From positions 1,178,001-1,242,000 of the forward strand of contig JAGTPG010000001.1 in NCBI GenBank assembly GCA_018195615.1: a DNA stretch of 64,000 nucleotides. Direction: 5' to 3'. Origin of the DNA: Streptomyces tuirus. Its GTDB lineage: Bacteria > Actinomycetota > Actinomycetes > Streptomycetales > Streptomycetaceae. This document shows positions 46,013-54,107 of this stretch, one piece after another. Numbering within the stretch: the stretch's first letter is position 1; every line of letters begins with the position of its first letter. The translations under genes and the position numbers were made by a program. The notes beneath the pieces are model-generated. The model did not search any database, was not told the DNA's origin, and saw nothing but the letters and a program-made list of their open reading frames with translations.

Positions 46013-47382
46013 CGGGGCACGCCCGTGATCTCCTCTCCCGCCTCCATCGGGTGGGTCACGTCATGGGCGTCCCGGCCGCCCCTGCCCAGGTGATTGAAGG
46101 CCAGGTTCAGCAGGACCGCCGCCACACAGCCCGTGGAGATGCCGGAGTCGAGGACGATCCGCGCCGTCTCCGGGAAGGCGTGGTAGAACTCCGGCGCCGT
46201 GATGGGGATGATGCCGACGGCCAGGGAGACGGCCACGATCAGGACGTTGTTGTCCCGGTCCAGGCCGGCCCGGACCAGGGTCTGGATGCCGCTGGCCGCG
46301 ACCGAGCCGAAGAGGACCACACCGGCCCCGCCGAGCACCGGGCGCGGTACGACGGCGATCAGCGAGGCGGCCATGGGGCACAGGCCCATCAGCACCAGGA
46401 ACCCGCCGCCGACCGCGACGACGTACCGGCTGCGGATCTTCGTCATCGCGACCAGGCCGATGTTCTGCGCGAAGGCGCTGCACATGAAGCCGTTGAAGAG
46501 CGGGCTGATCGCCGAGCCGAGGGTGTCGGCGCGCAGTCCCGCGGCGATGGTCTTCTCGTCGGCCGGGCGGTCGACGATCTCGCCGAGCGCCAGCATGTCG
46601 GCGGTCGACTCGGTCATCGACACCACCATCACCACGCACATCGAGAGGATCGCGGCCAGCTGGAACTGCGGGGCGCCGAAGTGGAACGGGGCCGGGAAGC
46701 CGATGACGTCCGCGTCCGCGACCGGGCCGAAGTCGGTGACGCCGAACGGGATCGCGATGAGCGTGCCCGCGACCAGGCCGAGCAGGACGGCGATCTGCTT
46801 GACGAAGCCCCGGGTGAAGCGGCGCAGCAGCAGGACGATCAGCAGGGTCACGGCCGCGAGGCCGAGGTTCGTCGCCGAACCGTAGTCGTCCGCGGCCGGG
46901 TTCGGGCCCTGCGCCCAGCCGAAGGCCACCGGCAGCAGCGAGATGCCGATGAGCGTGATCACGGAGCCGGTCACGACCGGCGGGAAGAAGCGGACCGCCT
47001 TGCAGAAGGCGGGAGCCGCGATGAAGCCGAGGAGTCCGGCGACGATGACCGCGCCGAAGATGATCGGCAGGGCGTCGGACTTGTCCTCGGTGGAGGCGAC
47101 GATCGCGGTCATCGGGGCGACACCGGCGAAGGTGACACCGTTGACGAACGGCAGCCGGGCGCCGATCTTCCAGATGCCGATGGTCTGCAGGAACGTGGCG
47201 AGGCCCGCGGTGAACAGGCAGGCGCCGGTGAGGAAGGTCAGGTCGGTGGCGGTCAGGCCGATGGCCGCGCCGACGATCAGGGGTGGGGCGACGACTCCCG
47301 CGTACATGGCGGCCACATGCTGGAGGCCGGTCGTCGCCATCTTGAGCGCGGGGAGTTTTTCGTCAACGGGGTGGTCGGCCAC
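45994..47382 (-). CDS. NCS2-family nucleobase permease (xanthine/urate type)
   Basis: GTG 47382 (VADHPVDEKLPALKMATTGL) with CGGAGGGA upstream gives 462 residues and about 14 membrane segments. The nucleobase-ascorbate transporter signature is present as AFAQNIGLVAMTKIRSRYVV, with the substrate-site Glu in MVVSMTESTADMLALGE. In this family, members next to uricase and deaminase genes carry xanthine or urate by proton symport. It is downstream of the purine deaminase with a strong hairpin between them. The final 25 residues are a polar tail of no known role. Confidence 0.93.
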   Translation of the reverse strand: MADHPVDEKLPALKMATTGLQHVAAMYAGVVAPPLIVGAAIGLTATDLTFLTGACLFTAGLATFLQTIGIWKIGARLPFVNGVTFAGVAPMTAIVASTEDKSDALPIIFGAVIVAGLLGFIAAPAFCKAVRFFPPVVTGSVITLIGISLLPVAFGWAQGPNPAADDYGSATNLGLAAVTLLIVLLLRRFTRGFVKQIAVLLGLVAGTLIAIPFGVTDFGPVADADVIGFPAPFHFGAPQFQLAAILSMCVVMVVSMTESTADMLALGEIVDRPADEKTIAAGLRADTLGSAISPLFNGFMCSAFAQNIGLVAMTKIRSRYVVAVGGGFLVLMGLCPMAASLIAVVPRPVLGGAGVVLFGSVAASGIQTLVRAGLDRDNNVLIVAVSLAVGIIPITAPEFYHAFPETARIVLDSGISTGCVAAVLLNLAFNHLGRGGRDAHDVTHPMEAGEEITGVPRAPAAP

Positions 47383-47494
47383 GGCGGCTTCCCTCCGGTC
47401 GGTTACACGGCTTCGTCGAATGACTGCCGTGGGTGTCAAGGAGGTGGTGCTGGTGGTCGTGCGGGACCGGACATGCAGGACGGGGGTGGCCGTT

Positions 47495-47522
47495 CCGGGG
47501 CGCGCGTGTACGCGCGCCCCGG
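47495..47522. terminator. Long perfect hairpin between purine deaminase and permease
   Basis: Twelve-bp arms CCGGGGCGCGCG (47495-47506) and CGCGCGCCCCGG (47511-47522) with a TGTA loop. It lies downstream of the deaminase stop and upstream of the permease start, on one transcription path, so it could end or attenuate read-through. Confidence 0.75.
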
Positions 47523-47600
47523 AGACGGTCGCCGTGGACCCCGCTCGGGTCCGCGGCCACCGGCCGGGAGCCGTCCCTCCCGGCCGGAGTATCCGGGTGG

Positions 47601-48980
47601 TCAGGCCTGCGCGGCGATCCTCGCCAGCCGCTGGGCCTCGTCCCGCGTGGAGCGGGCGATGGCGTCCTCGTCGACCGTGAGCAGCCGCCCGTCCTCGACG
47701 ATCTGCCGGCCGTTCACGAAGGAGGCGGTGACCGGGGCCGCCGCGCCGAAGACCAGCGCGGTCACCGGGTCGGCGATGGAGGCGTGGGCGAGCGTGTCCA
47801 TCCGCCACAGCACCAGGTCGGCGAGCTTGCCGGGCTCCAGGGAGCCGGTCTCCGCCGCCCGGCCGAGGACCTGGGCGCCGCCGTACGTGCCGAGCCGCAG
47901 CGCCTGCCGGGCGTTCAGGGCCCGCTCCTTGTGCGCGCCGAGGCGGTTGATGAGCAGGGCGTTGCGCAGCTCGGTGTGGAGTTCGCCGGACTCGTTGGAC
48001 GCGGTGCCGTCCACGCCGAGGCCGACGGGTACGCCGGCCGCGAGCAGGTCGGGGACGCGGGCGATACCGGCCGCGAGGCGGGCGTTGGAGGAGGGGCAGT
48101 GCGCGACGCCGGTCCTCGTACGGGCGAAGGCGGCGATGTCGGAGTCGTTCATGTGGACGCAGTGCGCCATCCACACGTCCTCGCCGAGCCAGCCGGTGGA
48201 CTCGAAGTAGTCGGTCGGGCCCATGCCGAACAGTTCGTGGCAGAACTTCTCCTCCTCCACGGTCTCCGAGCCGTGGGTGTGCAGCCGCACCCCGAGGCGG
48301 CGGGCCAACTGGGCTCCGTCCCGCATCAGTTCGGTGGAGACGGAGAAGGGCGAGCAGGGCGCGACGGCGACCTGGGTCATGGCGTCGAAGGTGGAGTCGT
48401 GGTGCTGCCGGACGGTGTCCTCGGTCGCCGCCAGCGCGTCCTCGAGGGTCTCGACGGCGAAGTCCGGTGGCAGGCCGCCGTCCTTCTCGCCGCGGTCCAT
48501 GGAGCCACGGGCGAGGGTGAAGCGGACACCCATGTCACGGGCGGCTGAGATGATCGCGCCGGACAGGTCACCGGAGCCCCGCGGGAAGACGTAGTGGTGG
48601 TCCATGGCGGTGGTGACACCGCCGCGCGCCATCATCGCGAGGGAGCCCTGGGCCGCCGCCCGCACCATCGGCTCGTCGATGCGCGCCCAGACCGGGTACA
48701 GCGCGACCAGCCAGTCGAACAGGTTGTGGTCCGTGGCCAGACCCCGGGTGATCCACTGGTAGAAGTGGTGGTGGGTGTTGATCAGGCCGGGAGTCACGAG
48801 GTGGCCGGAGGCGTCGATCCGGCGGGCGACGTTCTCCAGCCCCTCGGGGGCCGGGCCGGCGCCGAGCGACTCGATGCGGTTGCCGGTGACGACGACGTGT
48901 CCGGAGGTGTACTCGGTGTCGTTCGCGTCGACGGTCGCGATCGCGCAGTTCTCGATGACGATGCGCCGGTCTGCTGCCAT
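47601..48980 (-). CDS. Purine deaminase-type amidohydrolase (8-oxoguanine deaminase / AtzB-TrzN family)
   Basis: ATG 48980 (MAADRRIVIENCAIATVDAN) gives 459 residues. Metal-site motifs are GLINTHHHFYQWI, the His in VRLHTHGSETVEEEKF, AHCVHMNDSDI and the Asp in GLGVDGTASNESGE. This subgroup of amidohydrolases deaminates 8-oxoguanine to urate or related triazines; beside uricase, 8-oxoguanine (or guanine) is the natural reading. It starts 108 bp after uricase, separated by a hairpin, in the same direction. The choice between 8-oxoguanine and other purines cannot be made from sequence alone. Confidence 0.88.
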   Translation of the reverse strand: MAADRRIVIENCAIATVDANDTEYTSGHVVVTGNRIESLGAGPAPEGLENVARRIDASGHLVTPGLINTHHHFYQWITRGLATDHNLFDWLVALYPVWARIDEPMVRAAAQGSLAMMARGGVTTAMDHHYVFPRGSGDLSGAIISAARDMGVRFTLARGSMDRGEKDGGLPPDFAVETLEDALAATEDTVRQHHDSTFDAMTQVAVAPCSPFSVSTELMRDGAQLARRLGVRLHTHGSETVEEEKFCHELFGMGPTDYFESTGWLGEDVWMAHCVHMNDSDIAAFARTRTGVAHCPSSNARLAAGIARVPDLLAAGVPVGLGVDGTASNESGELHTELRNALLINRLGAHKERALNARQALRLGTYGGAQVLGRAAETGSLEPGKLADLVLWRMDTLAHASIADPVTALVFGAAAPVTASFVNGRQIVEDGRLLTVDEDAIARSTRDEAQRLARIAAQA

Positions 48981-49040
48981 GGTTCGTCCTTTGCGCTGAT
49001 GTGGAGGGGCACGGCAGGACCCTGGGAGTTTGAGTGCCGC

Positions 49041-49065
49041 GGCCGGGAGAAGGGTTCCCCCGGCC
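49041..49065. terminator. GC hairpin after uricase
   Basis: GGCCGGG (49041-49047) pairs with CCCGGCC (49059-49065) 20 bp after the uricase stop, before the deaminase gene of the same strand. Confidence 0.5.
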
Positions 49066-49087
49066 ACGGGTGCCGAAAGAGGTAACG

Positions 49088-50020
49088 TCAGAGATTGGTG
49101 AGATCCACCGGGATGCGCGCCTCGCAGCCGTCCCTGAGGACGGTCGCCTCGATCAGGCCGTAGGGGCGGTCGGCGGCGAAGTACACCTCGTTGTCGTTCT
49201 TCAGCCCGAACGGCTCGAGGTCGACCAGGAAGTGGTGCTTGTTCGGGAGGGAGAAGCGGACCTCGTCGATCTCGCCGCGGTTGTCGATGATGCGCGCGCC
49301 CATCTGGTACAGCGTCTGCTGCAGCGACAGCGAGTACGTCTCGGCGAAGGCCTGGAGCATGTGCTTCTTCGTCTGCTCGTAGGACGTCTCCCAGTCGGGC
49401 ACGCGCTGCTCGTCGTCGGTCCAGTTGAACCGCCAGCGGCCGGAGACCTCGGTGGCCAGGATGCGGTCGTAGGCCTCCTTCAGCGTCGTGTACTTGTCCT
49501 TGGCGTAGCCCCAGAACTCGGAGTCGGTCGAGTTCATCACGACGAGGTCCTTCAGGCCGGAGATCACCTCCCAGGACGAGCCGTCGTAGGTGATCTGGGT
49601 CAGCCGGACCTCCTGGCCCTTGCGCACGAAGGAGTGCCCGGTCTCGGCGTCGGAGGCCTCGATCCGCTCCCAGGCGTACTCCTCGATGCGGATCCGGGCG
49701 GTCCTGATCGGCTCCTGGGAGGTCACGAAGTGCCGGGCGAGGTGGATGCCGAACTGCTCGGCGGACTCGATGCCGTGCTCCTTGGCGAACGCGTACACCG
49801 TGTTCTTGGTGGTGTCGGTCGGCAGGACGTTGGCGTTCGAGCCCGAGTAGTGGACCTCGTCCATGTCGCCGGAGAGCGAGACCGAGACGTTGAGGTCCTT
49901 GATGTGGTGGGTGGCGCCGTCCCGCGTGATCTTGACAACTCGGTTCTCGGCCTTGCCGTACTGGTTCTGTCCCAGGATCACAGGCCGGGCAGGGCGGGCA
50001 GGGCGGGAATTGACGGTCAT
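49088..50020 (-). CDS. uox: Urate oxidase (factor-independent uricase)
   Basis: The 310-residue cofactor-free uricase has two T-fold halves. The proton-relay Lys lies in YGKAENRVVKITRD, the Thr in PTDTTKNTVYAFAKE, the urate Arg/Gln sites in the second half, and the His in SLPNKHHFLVDLEPFG. It converts urate and O2 to 5-hydroxyisourate and H2O2 in the cytoplasm. It is the third gene of the uraD-uraH-uox operon (4 bp from uraH), so the unstable product is handed to its neighbours at once. Confidence 0.97.
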   Translation of the reverse strand: MTVNSRPARPARPVILGQNQYGKAENRVVKITRDGATHHIKDLNVSVSLSGDMDEVHYSGSNANVLPTDTTKNTVYAFAKEHGIESAEQFGIHLARHFVTSQEPIRTARIRIEEYAWERIEASDAETGHSFVRKGQEVRLTQITYDGSSWEVISGLKDLVVMNSTDSEFWGYAKDKYTTLKEAYDRILATEVSGRWRFNWTDDEQRVPDWETSYEQTKKHMLQAFAETYSLSLQQTLYQMGARIIDNRGEIDEVRFSLPNKHHFLVDLEPFGLKNDNEVYFAADRPYGLIEATVLRDGCEARIPVDLTNL

Positions 50021-50024
50021 TTAG

Positions 50025-50414
50025 CTAGCTCCCTCGGTAAACGGAGTAGCCGAACGGGTTGAGCAGCAGCGGCACGTGATAGTGCTCCCCCGGCTGCACG
50101 GCGAAGGTGATCGCCACCTCGGGGAAGAACACGGCACCGCTGTCCCGATTCGCGGGGGCGTCCTGCTGCGCATCGGCTTGCTTCTTCTCGAAGTACGGTT
50201 CGACGGCGAAGTCGAGCCGTACGTGGGTGGTCCCCTCCGGCAGGGCCGGCAGGTCCTTGCACCGCCCGTCCGCGTCGGTCGCGGAGCCGCCGAGCGCCTG
50301 CCAGTCCGCCGCACGTCCCGGGCGGGCGGAGAGGTGGACGGCGACGGCCTCGGCGGGGCGGCCGACGCTGGTGTCCAGGATGTGCGTGGAGACGGAGGCG
50401 GTGGTGGCGCTCAT
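50025..50414 (-). CDS. uraH: 5-hydroxyisourate hydrolase (transthyretin-like)
   Basis: This 129-residue protein shows the two signatures of the family: STHILDTSVGRPAEAV near the N-terminus, with the catalytic His, and the C-terminal YHVPLLLNPFGYSVYRGS ending in the diagnostic Tyr-Arg-Gly-Ser. It hydrolyses HIU to OHCU. An insert with many Gln/Ala (FEKKQADAQQDAPANRD) lengthens one loop compared with the usual ~115 residues. Two bases separate it from uraD, and four from uox. Confidence 0.96.
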   Translation of the reverse strand: MSATTASVSTHILDTSVGRPAEAVAVHLSARPGRAADWQALGGSATDADGRCKDLPALPEGTTHVRLDFAVEPYFEKKQADAQQDAPANRDSGAVFFPEVAITFAVQPGEHYHVPLLLNPFGYSVYRGS

Positions 50415-50416
50415 GG

Positions 50417-50938
50417 TCAGGCGTCCTCTTCCTCGAGAGCTTCGACGAGACGGGCGAGCCGGATACGGTTGATCTTGCCCAGCTCGGCGCGGACGATCTC
50501 CCGCTCCTGCTCCGGCGAGTTCCCGATCCGCTCCTTGACCGCGTCACGCATCTGCTCGCCGGTCCGGCCGGTGGCGCAGATCAGGAAGACATGGCCGAAC
50601 CTCTCCTGGTAGGCGAGGTTCAGCTCCAGCATCTCCGCCTTGAGCGCGTCGGAGGCGCCGGCCATGCCGCGTTGCTCCCGGGCCGAGGTGGGGTCGCCGG
50701 GCTCGGGGCGGCCGATCGGCGGGTGGCCGGCCATCGCCTCCGCGAGGTCCTCGGCCGTCAGCTCCGCCATGGCGGCGTCGCTCGCGGCGTACAGGTCCTC
50801 GGCGGTGGCGCAGGGGCGGGCGGCGAGCAGCCGCTCGGCCCACGCCGTGGCGGCACACGCCTCGTGGAGCGCGGTGCGGGCCGCGTGCTCCTCGAGGGCG
50901 TTGAACCGGGCCAGGCCCGGCGTGGAAGTGGAAGTCAC
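50417..50938 (-). CDS. uraD: 2-oxo-4-hydroxy-4-carboxy-5-ureidoimidazoline decarboxylase
   Basis: GTG 50938 with ACGGAGG before it begins this 173-residue all-helical enzyme. The catalytic His in AGHPPIGRP and the substrate Glu in SAREQRGMAGAS are present, with FGHVFLICATGRTGEQM later. It decarboxylates OHCU to S-allantoin, completing conversion of urate. It is first of the uraD-uraH-uox operon. The leader (50939-51057) carries a palindrome also seen at allB, pointing to joint control of urate and allantoin steps. Confidence 0.95.
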   Translation of the reverse strand: MTSTSTPGLARFNALEEHAARTALHEACAATAWAERLLAARPCATAEDLYAASDAAMAELTAEDLAEAMAGHPPIGRPEPGDPTSAREQRGMAGASDALKAEMLELNLAYQERFGHVFLICATGRTGEQMRDAVKERIGNSPEQEREIVRAELGKINRIRLARLVEALEEEDA

Positions 50939-51014
50939 GGGAGCCTCCGTGGCCGGATACGGCCTTCGTGCTGAACGGGCGTGCCGACAGCTAACGCCGT
51001 CCCGCGACGGCACG

Positions 51015-51029
51015 TCAACAGTTTGTTGA
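51015..51029. promoter_or_regulatory. Palindrome upstream of uraD, shared with allB
   Basis: TCAAC-AGTTT-GTTGA, 77 bp before the uraD start. Arms and spacing equal the palindrome at 26325-26339. No TTCCG-type AllR site is seen here. Confidence 0.55.
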
Positions 51030-51057
51030 AAATTCGCGGGGAGGAAACCGGGCCCGG

Positions 51058-51426
51058 TCAGGCCCCCTTCTCGCGGTTGAGGTAGTTGTAGACGGTGAAG
51101 CGGCTCACGCCGAGGGCGCTCGCCACGGTCTCCACCCCGTGCCGCACGGAGAAGGCGCCGCGCGCCTCGAGCATCCGCACGACCTCCTGCTTCGCCTTGC
51201 GGTCCAGGTCGGCCAGCGGCATGCCCTTGCGGCGCTCCATGGCGGCGAGGATGTGGTCGAGGGAGTCGGCGAGCTGCGGCAGCCGTACGGCGACGGCATC
51301 CCGGCCCTGCCAGGACAGCACGACGTCGTCGGCACCGGCCTCGTCCGGCGGGATCAGCTCGCCGCCCATGGCGTCGACCAGGGGCTTCACGGCGGCGATG
51401 AACGGCTCGTCGCCCGTGCCGCTCAC
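51058..51426 (-). CDS. YheO/DauR-like helix-turn-helix regulator
   Basis: A 122-residue protein. The C-terminal half is a YheO/DauR-type HTH: LDRKAKQEVVRMLEARGAFS and ASALGVSRFTVYNYLNREKG. The N-terminal half is only about 60 residues, too short for the PAS-like sensor of full-length YheO. It lies upstream of uraD on the same strand and directly behind a thiamine-binding-type gene. It is a reasonable candidate for the palindrome at the uraD and allB promoters, but that is inference from location. Confidence 0.75.
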   Translation of the reverse strand: MSGTGDEPFIAAVKPLVDAMGGELIPPDEAGADDVVLSWQGRDAVAVRLPQLADSLDHILAAMERRKGMPLADLDRKAKQEVVRMLEARGAFSVRHGVETVASALGVSRFTVYNYLNREKGA

Positions 51427-51674
51427 GCCTCGCCCTCCTCGATCACATTGACCTGGAGCGAGATCCGGGTGGCGCCCGCCTCCAGGGTCTTGCGGAGCAG
51501 GGCGTCGACGGCGCCGAGCACCGTGTCGGCACCGCCCTCCGCGGTGTTGCCGAACGGCCCGACGTCCACGGCGTCCAGTTCTGCGGCCTCGACGACCTCG
51601 CGGGCCACCAGCGCGTGCGCGGGCGCCTCGTCGAGGTCGAAGGGCTCCGTGGTGAACTCCACTCTCAGTCGCAT
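51423..51674 (-). CDS. MTH1187/YkoF-type (UPF0045) ligand-binding protein
   Basis: ATG 51674 follows GGGGGCAGC. The 83-residue protein starts MRLRVEFTTEPFDLDEAPAH and ends ATRISLQVNVIEEGEA, the pattern of small ferredoxin-like-fold proteins of the thiamine-binding MTH1187 family, although members near purine genes may bind other ligands. Its stop overlaps the start of the HTH gene by 4 bp, so the two are coupled: a ligand-binding domain and a DNA-binding protein as separate chains could form one sensor-regulator. The function is inferred. Confidence 0.6.
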   Translation of the reverse strand: MRLRVEFTTEPFDLDEAPAHALVAREVVEAAELDAVDVGPFGNTAEGGADTVLGAVDALLRKTLEAGATRISLQVNVIEEGEA

Positions 51675-51845
51675 GCTGCCCCCAAACGCCATCGTGACGC
51701 CGACCCTAGCCGACGCGCCGATGACCGGCAGGCCGCCCCGGAACTCCTGGGCGGCGGGCACGCGCCGCTCCCCCGCCCCCCCGGCCCGCCGACGGCGAGC
51801 GACGACCGCCGCCCCCTTGACAAGCTTCGCGAGCCGACGGCAGTC

Positions 51846-51881
51846 TTCCGTTAAGCAGAAACAAGATTCCGCGATACGGAA
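51846..51881. promoter_or_regulatory. Tandem AllR-type operators before hyi
   Basis: TTCCGTTAAGCAGAA (51846-51860) and TTCCGCGATACGGAA (51867-51881), centres 21 bp apart. The second is a perfect palindrome flanked by A and T. They lie 25-60 bp upstream of the hyi start. Confidence 0.78.
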
Positions 51882-51904
51882 TGAAAGAAGGGAGCGCCGC
51901 CCCG

Positions 51905-52726
51905 ATGGGATTCGCAGACCAGCGCTTCAACGTCAACCTGTCGATCCTCTTCACGGAACTCCCCCTCCTGGAGCGTCCCGCGGCCGCCGCCGCGGCCGGC
52001 TTCTCCGCGGTCGAGCTGTGGTGGCCCTGGGTCGACTCACCCGTCCCCGAGCGGTCCGAACTCGACGCCCTGAAGGGGGCCGTCGAGGACGCGGGCGTCC
52101 AGCTCACCGGCCTGAACTTCTACGCCGGGCAGCTCCCGGGCCCGGACCGCGGCGCCCTGTCGGTCCCCGGTCAGGAGTCGGAGCGGTTCCGCGCCAACAT
52201 CGACGTGGCGGCCGGCTTCGCCCAGTCGCTGGGCTGCAAGGCGCTCAACGCCCTGTACGGCAACCGCGTCGAGGGCGTGGACCCGGCCGAGCAGGACGCG
52301 CTCGCCCTGGAGAACCTGGTCCTGGCCGCGAGGGCCGCCGACCGCATCGGCGCGATCCTGCTGATCGAGGCCCTGAACCAGCCCGAGTCGCCGCTGTACC
52401 CGCTGGTGTCGGCACCGGCCGCCGTCGGTGTGGTCGACAAGGTCAACGACGCGACGGGGCTGGGCAACGCCCGCTTCCTCATGGACCTGTACCACCTGTC
52501 CATGAACGGCGAGGACCAGCCGCGGGTGATCGAGCAGTACGCCGCGAAGACCGGCCACGTCCAGATCGCCGACAACCCGGGCCGCGGCGCGCCGGGCACG
52601 GGGACGCTGCCGCTGGAGGACCTGTTGGACCAGCTGCGGAAGGCGGGCTACGAGGGCTGGGTCGGCCTCGAGTACAAGCCGGGCGACCGCCCGAGCGCCC
52701 AGGCCTTCGACTGGCTGCCCCGCTGA
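51905..52726 (+). CDS. hyi: Hydroxypyruvate isomerase
   Basis: ATG 51905 is chosen because the upstream ATG at 51881 lies inside an operator and lacks a ribosome site. The 273-residue TIM barrel begins MGFADQRFNVNLSILFTELP. The metal Glu residues are in LLIEALNQPESPLYPL and GWVGLEYKPGDRP, with LMDLYHLSMNGED and HVQIADNPGRGAPGTG. It interconverts hydroxypyruvate and tartronate semialdehyde in the glycerate branch. It is first of the hyi-glxR operon (24 bp apart). Confidence 0.95.
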   Translation: MGFADQRFNVNLSILFTELPLLERPAAAAAAGFSAVELWWPWVDSPVPERSELDALKGAVEDAGVQLTGLNFYAGQLPGPDRGALSVPGQESERFRANIDVAAGFAQSLGCKALNALYGNRVEGVDPAEQDALALENLVLAARAADRIGAILLIEALNQPESPLYPLVSAPAAVGVVDKVNDATGLGNARFLMDLYHLSMNGEDQPRVIEQYAAKTGHVQIADNPGRGAPGTGTLPLEDLLDQLRKAGYEGWVGLEYKPGDRPSAQAFDWLPR

Positions 52727-52750
52727 CCCCGTACCGAAAGGCACCTGATC

Positions 52751-53668
52751 ATGAGCAACGAACGCGCAGCTTCTTCCCACCCCGACCGCCCGGCGATCGC
52801 CTGGATCGGGCTCGGCATCATGGGCTCCCCCATGTCCGAGAACCTCCTCAAAGCGGGTTACGACGTCACCGGCTACACGCTGGAGCAGGACAAGCTGGAC
52901 CGGCTCGCCGCCGCGGGCGGTACCGCCGCCGGCTCGATCGCCGAGGCCGTGCGGGACGCCGACGTCGTCATCACGATGGTGCCGGCCTCCCCGCAGGTCG
53001 AGGCCATCTCCTACGGCCCCGACGGCATCCTGGAGAACGCGAGGCCCGGCGCGCTGCTGATCGACATGTCCTCGATCACCCCGCAGACCTCGGTCGACCT
53101 GGCGAAGGCGGCGAAGGACAAGGGCATCCGCGTCCTGGACGCCCCCGTGTCCGGCGGCGAGGCCGGTGCCGTCGAGGCCGTGCTGTCCATCATGGTCGGC
53201 GGCGAGCAGGCCGACTTCGACCAGGCGAAGCCGATCTTCGAGGCGCTCGGCAAGACCATCGTGCTGTGCGGCCCGCACGGCTCCGGCCAGACCGTGAAGG
53301 CCGCCAACCAGCTGATCGTCGCCGTGAACATCCAGGCGTGCGCCGAGGCCGTGGTGTTCCTGGAGAGGTCCGGGGTGGACCTGAAGGCCGCCCTGGACGT
53401 TCTCAACGGCGGGCTCGCCGGCTCGACCGTGCTGACGCGCAAGAAGGACAACTTCCTGAACCGCGACTTCAAGCCGGGCTTCCGTATCGACCTGCACCAC
53501 AAGGACATGGGCATCGTCACGGACGCCGCCCGCAACGTCGGCGCGTCCCTGCCCGTCGGTGCCGTGGTCGCCCAGCTGGTCGCGAGCCTGCGCGCGCAGG
53601 GCGACGGCGGCCTGGACCACTCGGCGCTGCTGCGGGCCGTGGAGCGGCTCTCCGGCGCCCAGGTCTGA
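52751..53668 (+). CDS. glxR: Tartronate semialdehyde reductase (2-hydroxy-3-oxopropionate reductase)
   Basis: A 305-residue beta-hydroxyacid dehydrogenase. Motifs: the cofactor loop IAWIGLGIMGSPMSENLL, the substrate-binding DAPVSGGEAGAVEA, the catalytic Lys in SGQTVKAANQLIVAVN and the C-terminal FRIDLHHKDMGIVTDAARN. It reduces tartronate semialdehyde to D-glycerate with NAD(P)H. It is second in the hyi operon. Its glycerate would need a kinase that is not in the window. It is followed by a 439-bp gap with two structured repeats. Confidence 0.95.
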   Translation: MSNERAASSHPDRPAIAWIGLGIMGSPMSENLLKAGYDVTGYTLEQDKLDRLAAAGGTAAGSIAEAVRDADVVITMVPASPQVEAISYGPDGILENARPGALLIDMSSITPQTSVDLAKAAKDKGIRVLDAPVSGGEAGAVEAVLSIMVGGEQADFDQAKPIFEALGKTIVLCGPHGSGQTVKAANQLIVAVNIQACAEAVVFLERSGVDLKAALDVLNGGLAGSTVLTRKKDNFLNRDFKPGFRIDLHHKDMGIVTDAARNVGASLPVGAVVAQLVASLRAQGDGGLDHSALLRAVERLSGAQV

Positions 53669-53697
53669 CCCTCGTCCCACCGGGGTCCTCACACCCC

Positions 53698-53752
53698 GGG
53701 CGGCGCCGCCGCTGACACCTGTCCTGTCGCGCCCAAGGGGGCGGCGCCGCCC
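53698..53752. repeat. Stem-loop presenting TGTCCTGTCGCGCCCA, copy 1
   Basis: GGGCGGCGCCGCC (53698-53710) can pair with GGCGGCGCCGCCC (53740-53752). The 29-base loop contains TGTCCTGTCGCGCCCA (53720-53735). It sits 30 bp after the glxR stop and may end that transcript. Confidence 0.6.
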
Positions 53753-54009
53753 GGACCCAGCCACGCCCAGCACTTCGACTGGAACCTCGTGCACTTCCAC
53801 AGGACTGAGACTCCCTGACCGCGTCCGACCGCCCGGGGGTGGCCCGGACGAGGGGTGGCCGCCCCGGGCACGGACGCGGGCAGGGCGCGGACCGCGGCGG
53901 TTGCGAGCCAGTGCGGTGGTGAAGGGCCCGGGCCGGCTTCTCGACCTGAGGGAAGACGTCCCGGACCCGTCACAGCCGCCGCGGTCCCGGTTGTGCCCCT
54001 GAAGACCCC
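53753..54009. other. Rest of the gap between glxR and the next gene
   Basis: GC-rich sequence (for example around 53850-53930) with no coding-like frame, operator or further hairpin that I can support. With the two stem-loops it makes up the 439-bp gene-free gap. Confidence 0.5.
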
Positions 54010-54057
54010 GTCCGGCGGCGCGAATGTCCTGTCGCGCCCAGCCTCGCGCCGTCGGAC
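54010..54057. repeat. Stem-loop presenting TGTCCTGTCGCGCCCA, copy 2
   Basis: GTCCGGCGGCGCGA (54010-54023) pairs with TCGCGCCGTCGGAC (54044-54057), one mismatch. The 20-base loop again contains TGTCCTGTCGCGCCCA (54025-54040), 305 bp after copy 1. Confidence 0.55.
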
Positions 54058-54107
54058 GGCCAGCCCTTCAGGGTGCGGAACCGTCCCGCCCGCAGCAGCC
54101 TGAAGGC

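Noticed and set aside
46051..48210. 719-codon plus-strand open frame
   Set aside because: Antisense shadow of the NCS2 permease and purine deaminase; its product is Arg/Glu/Gly-rich without any domain.
51139..53715. 858-codon plus-strand open frame
   Set aside because: Out-of-frame shadow of hyi and glxR with no family features.
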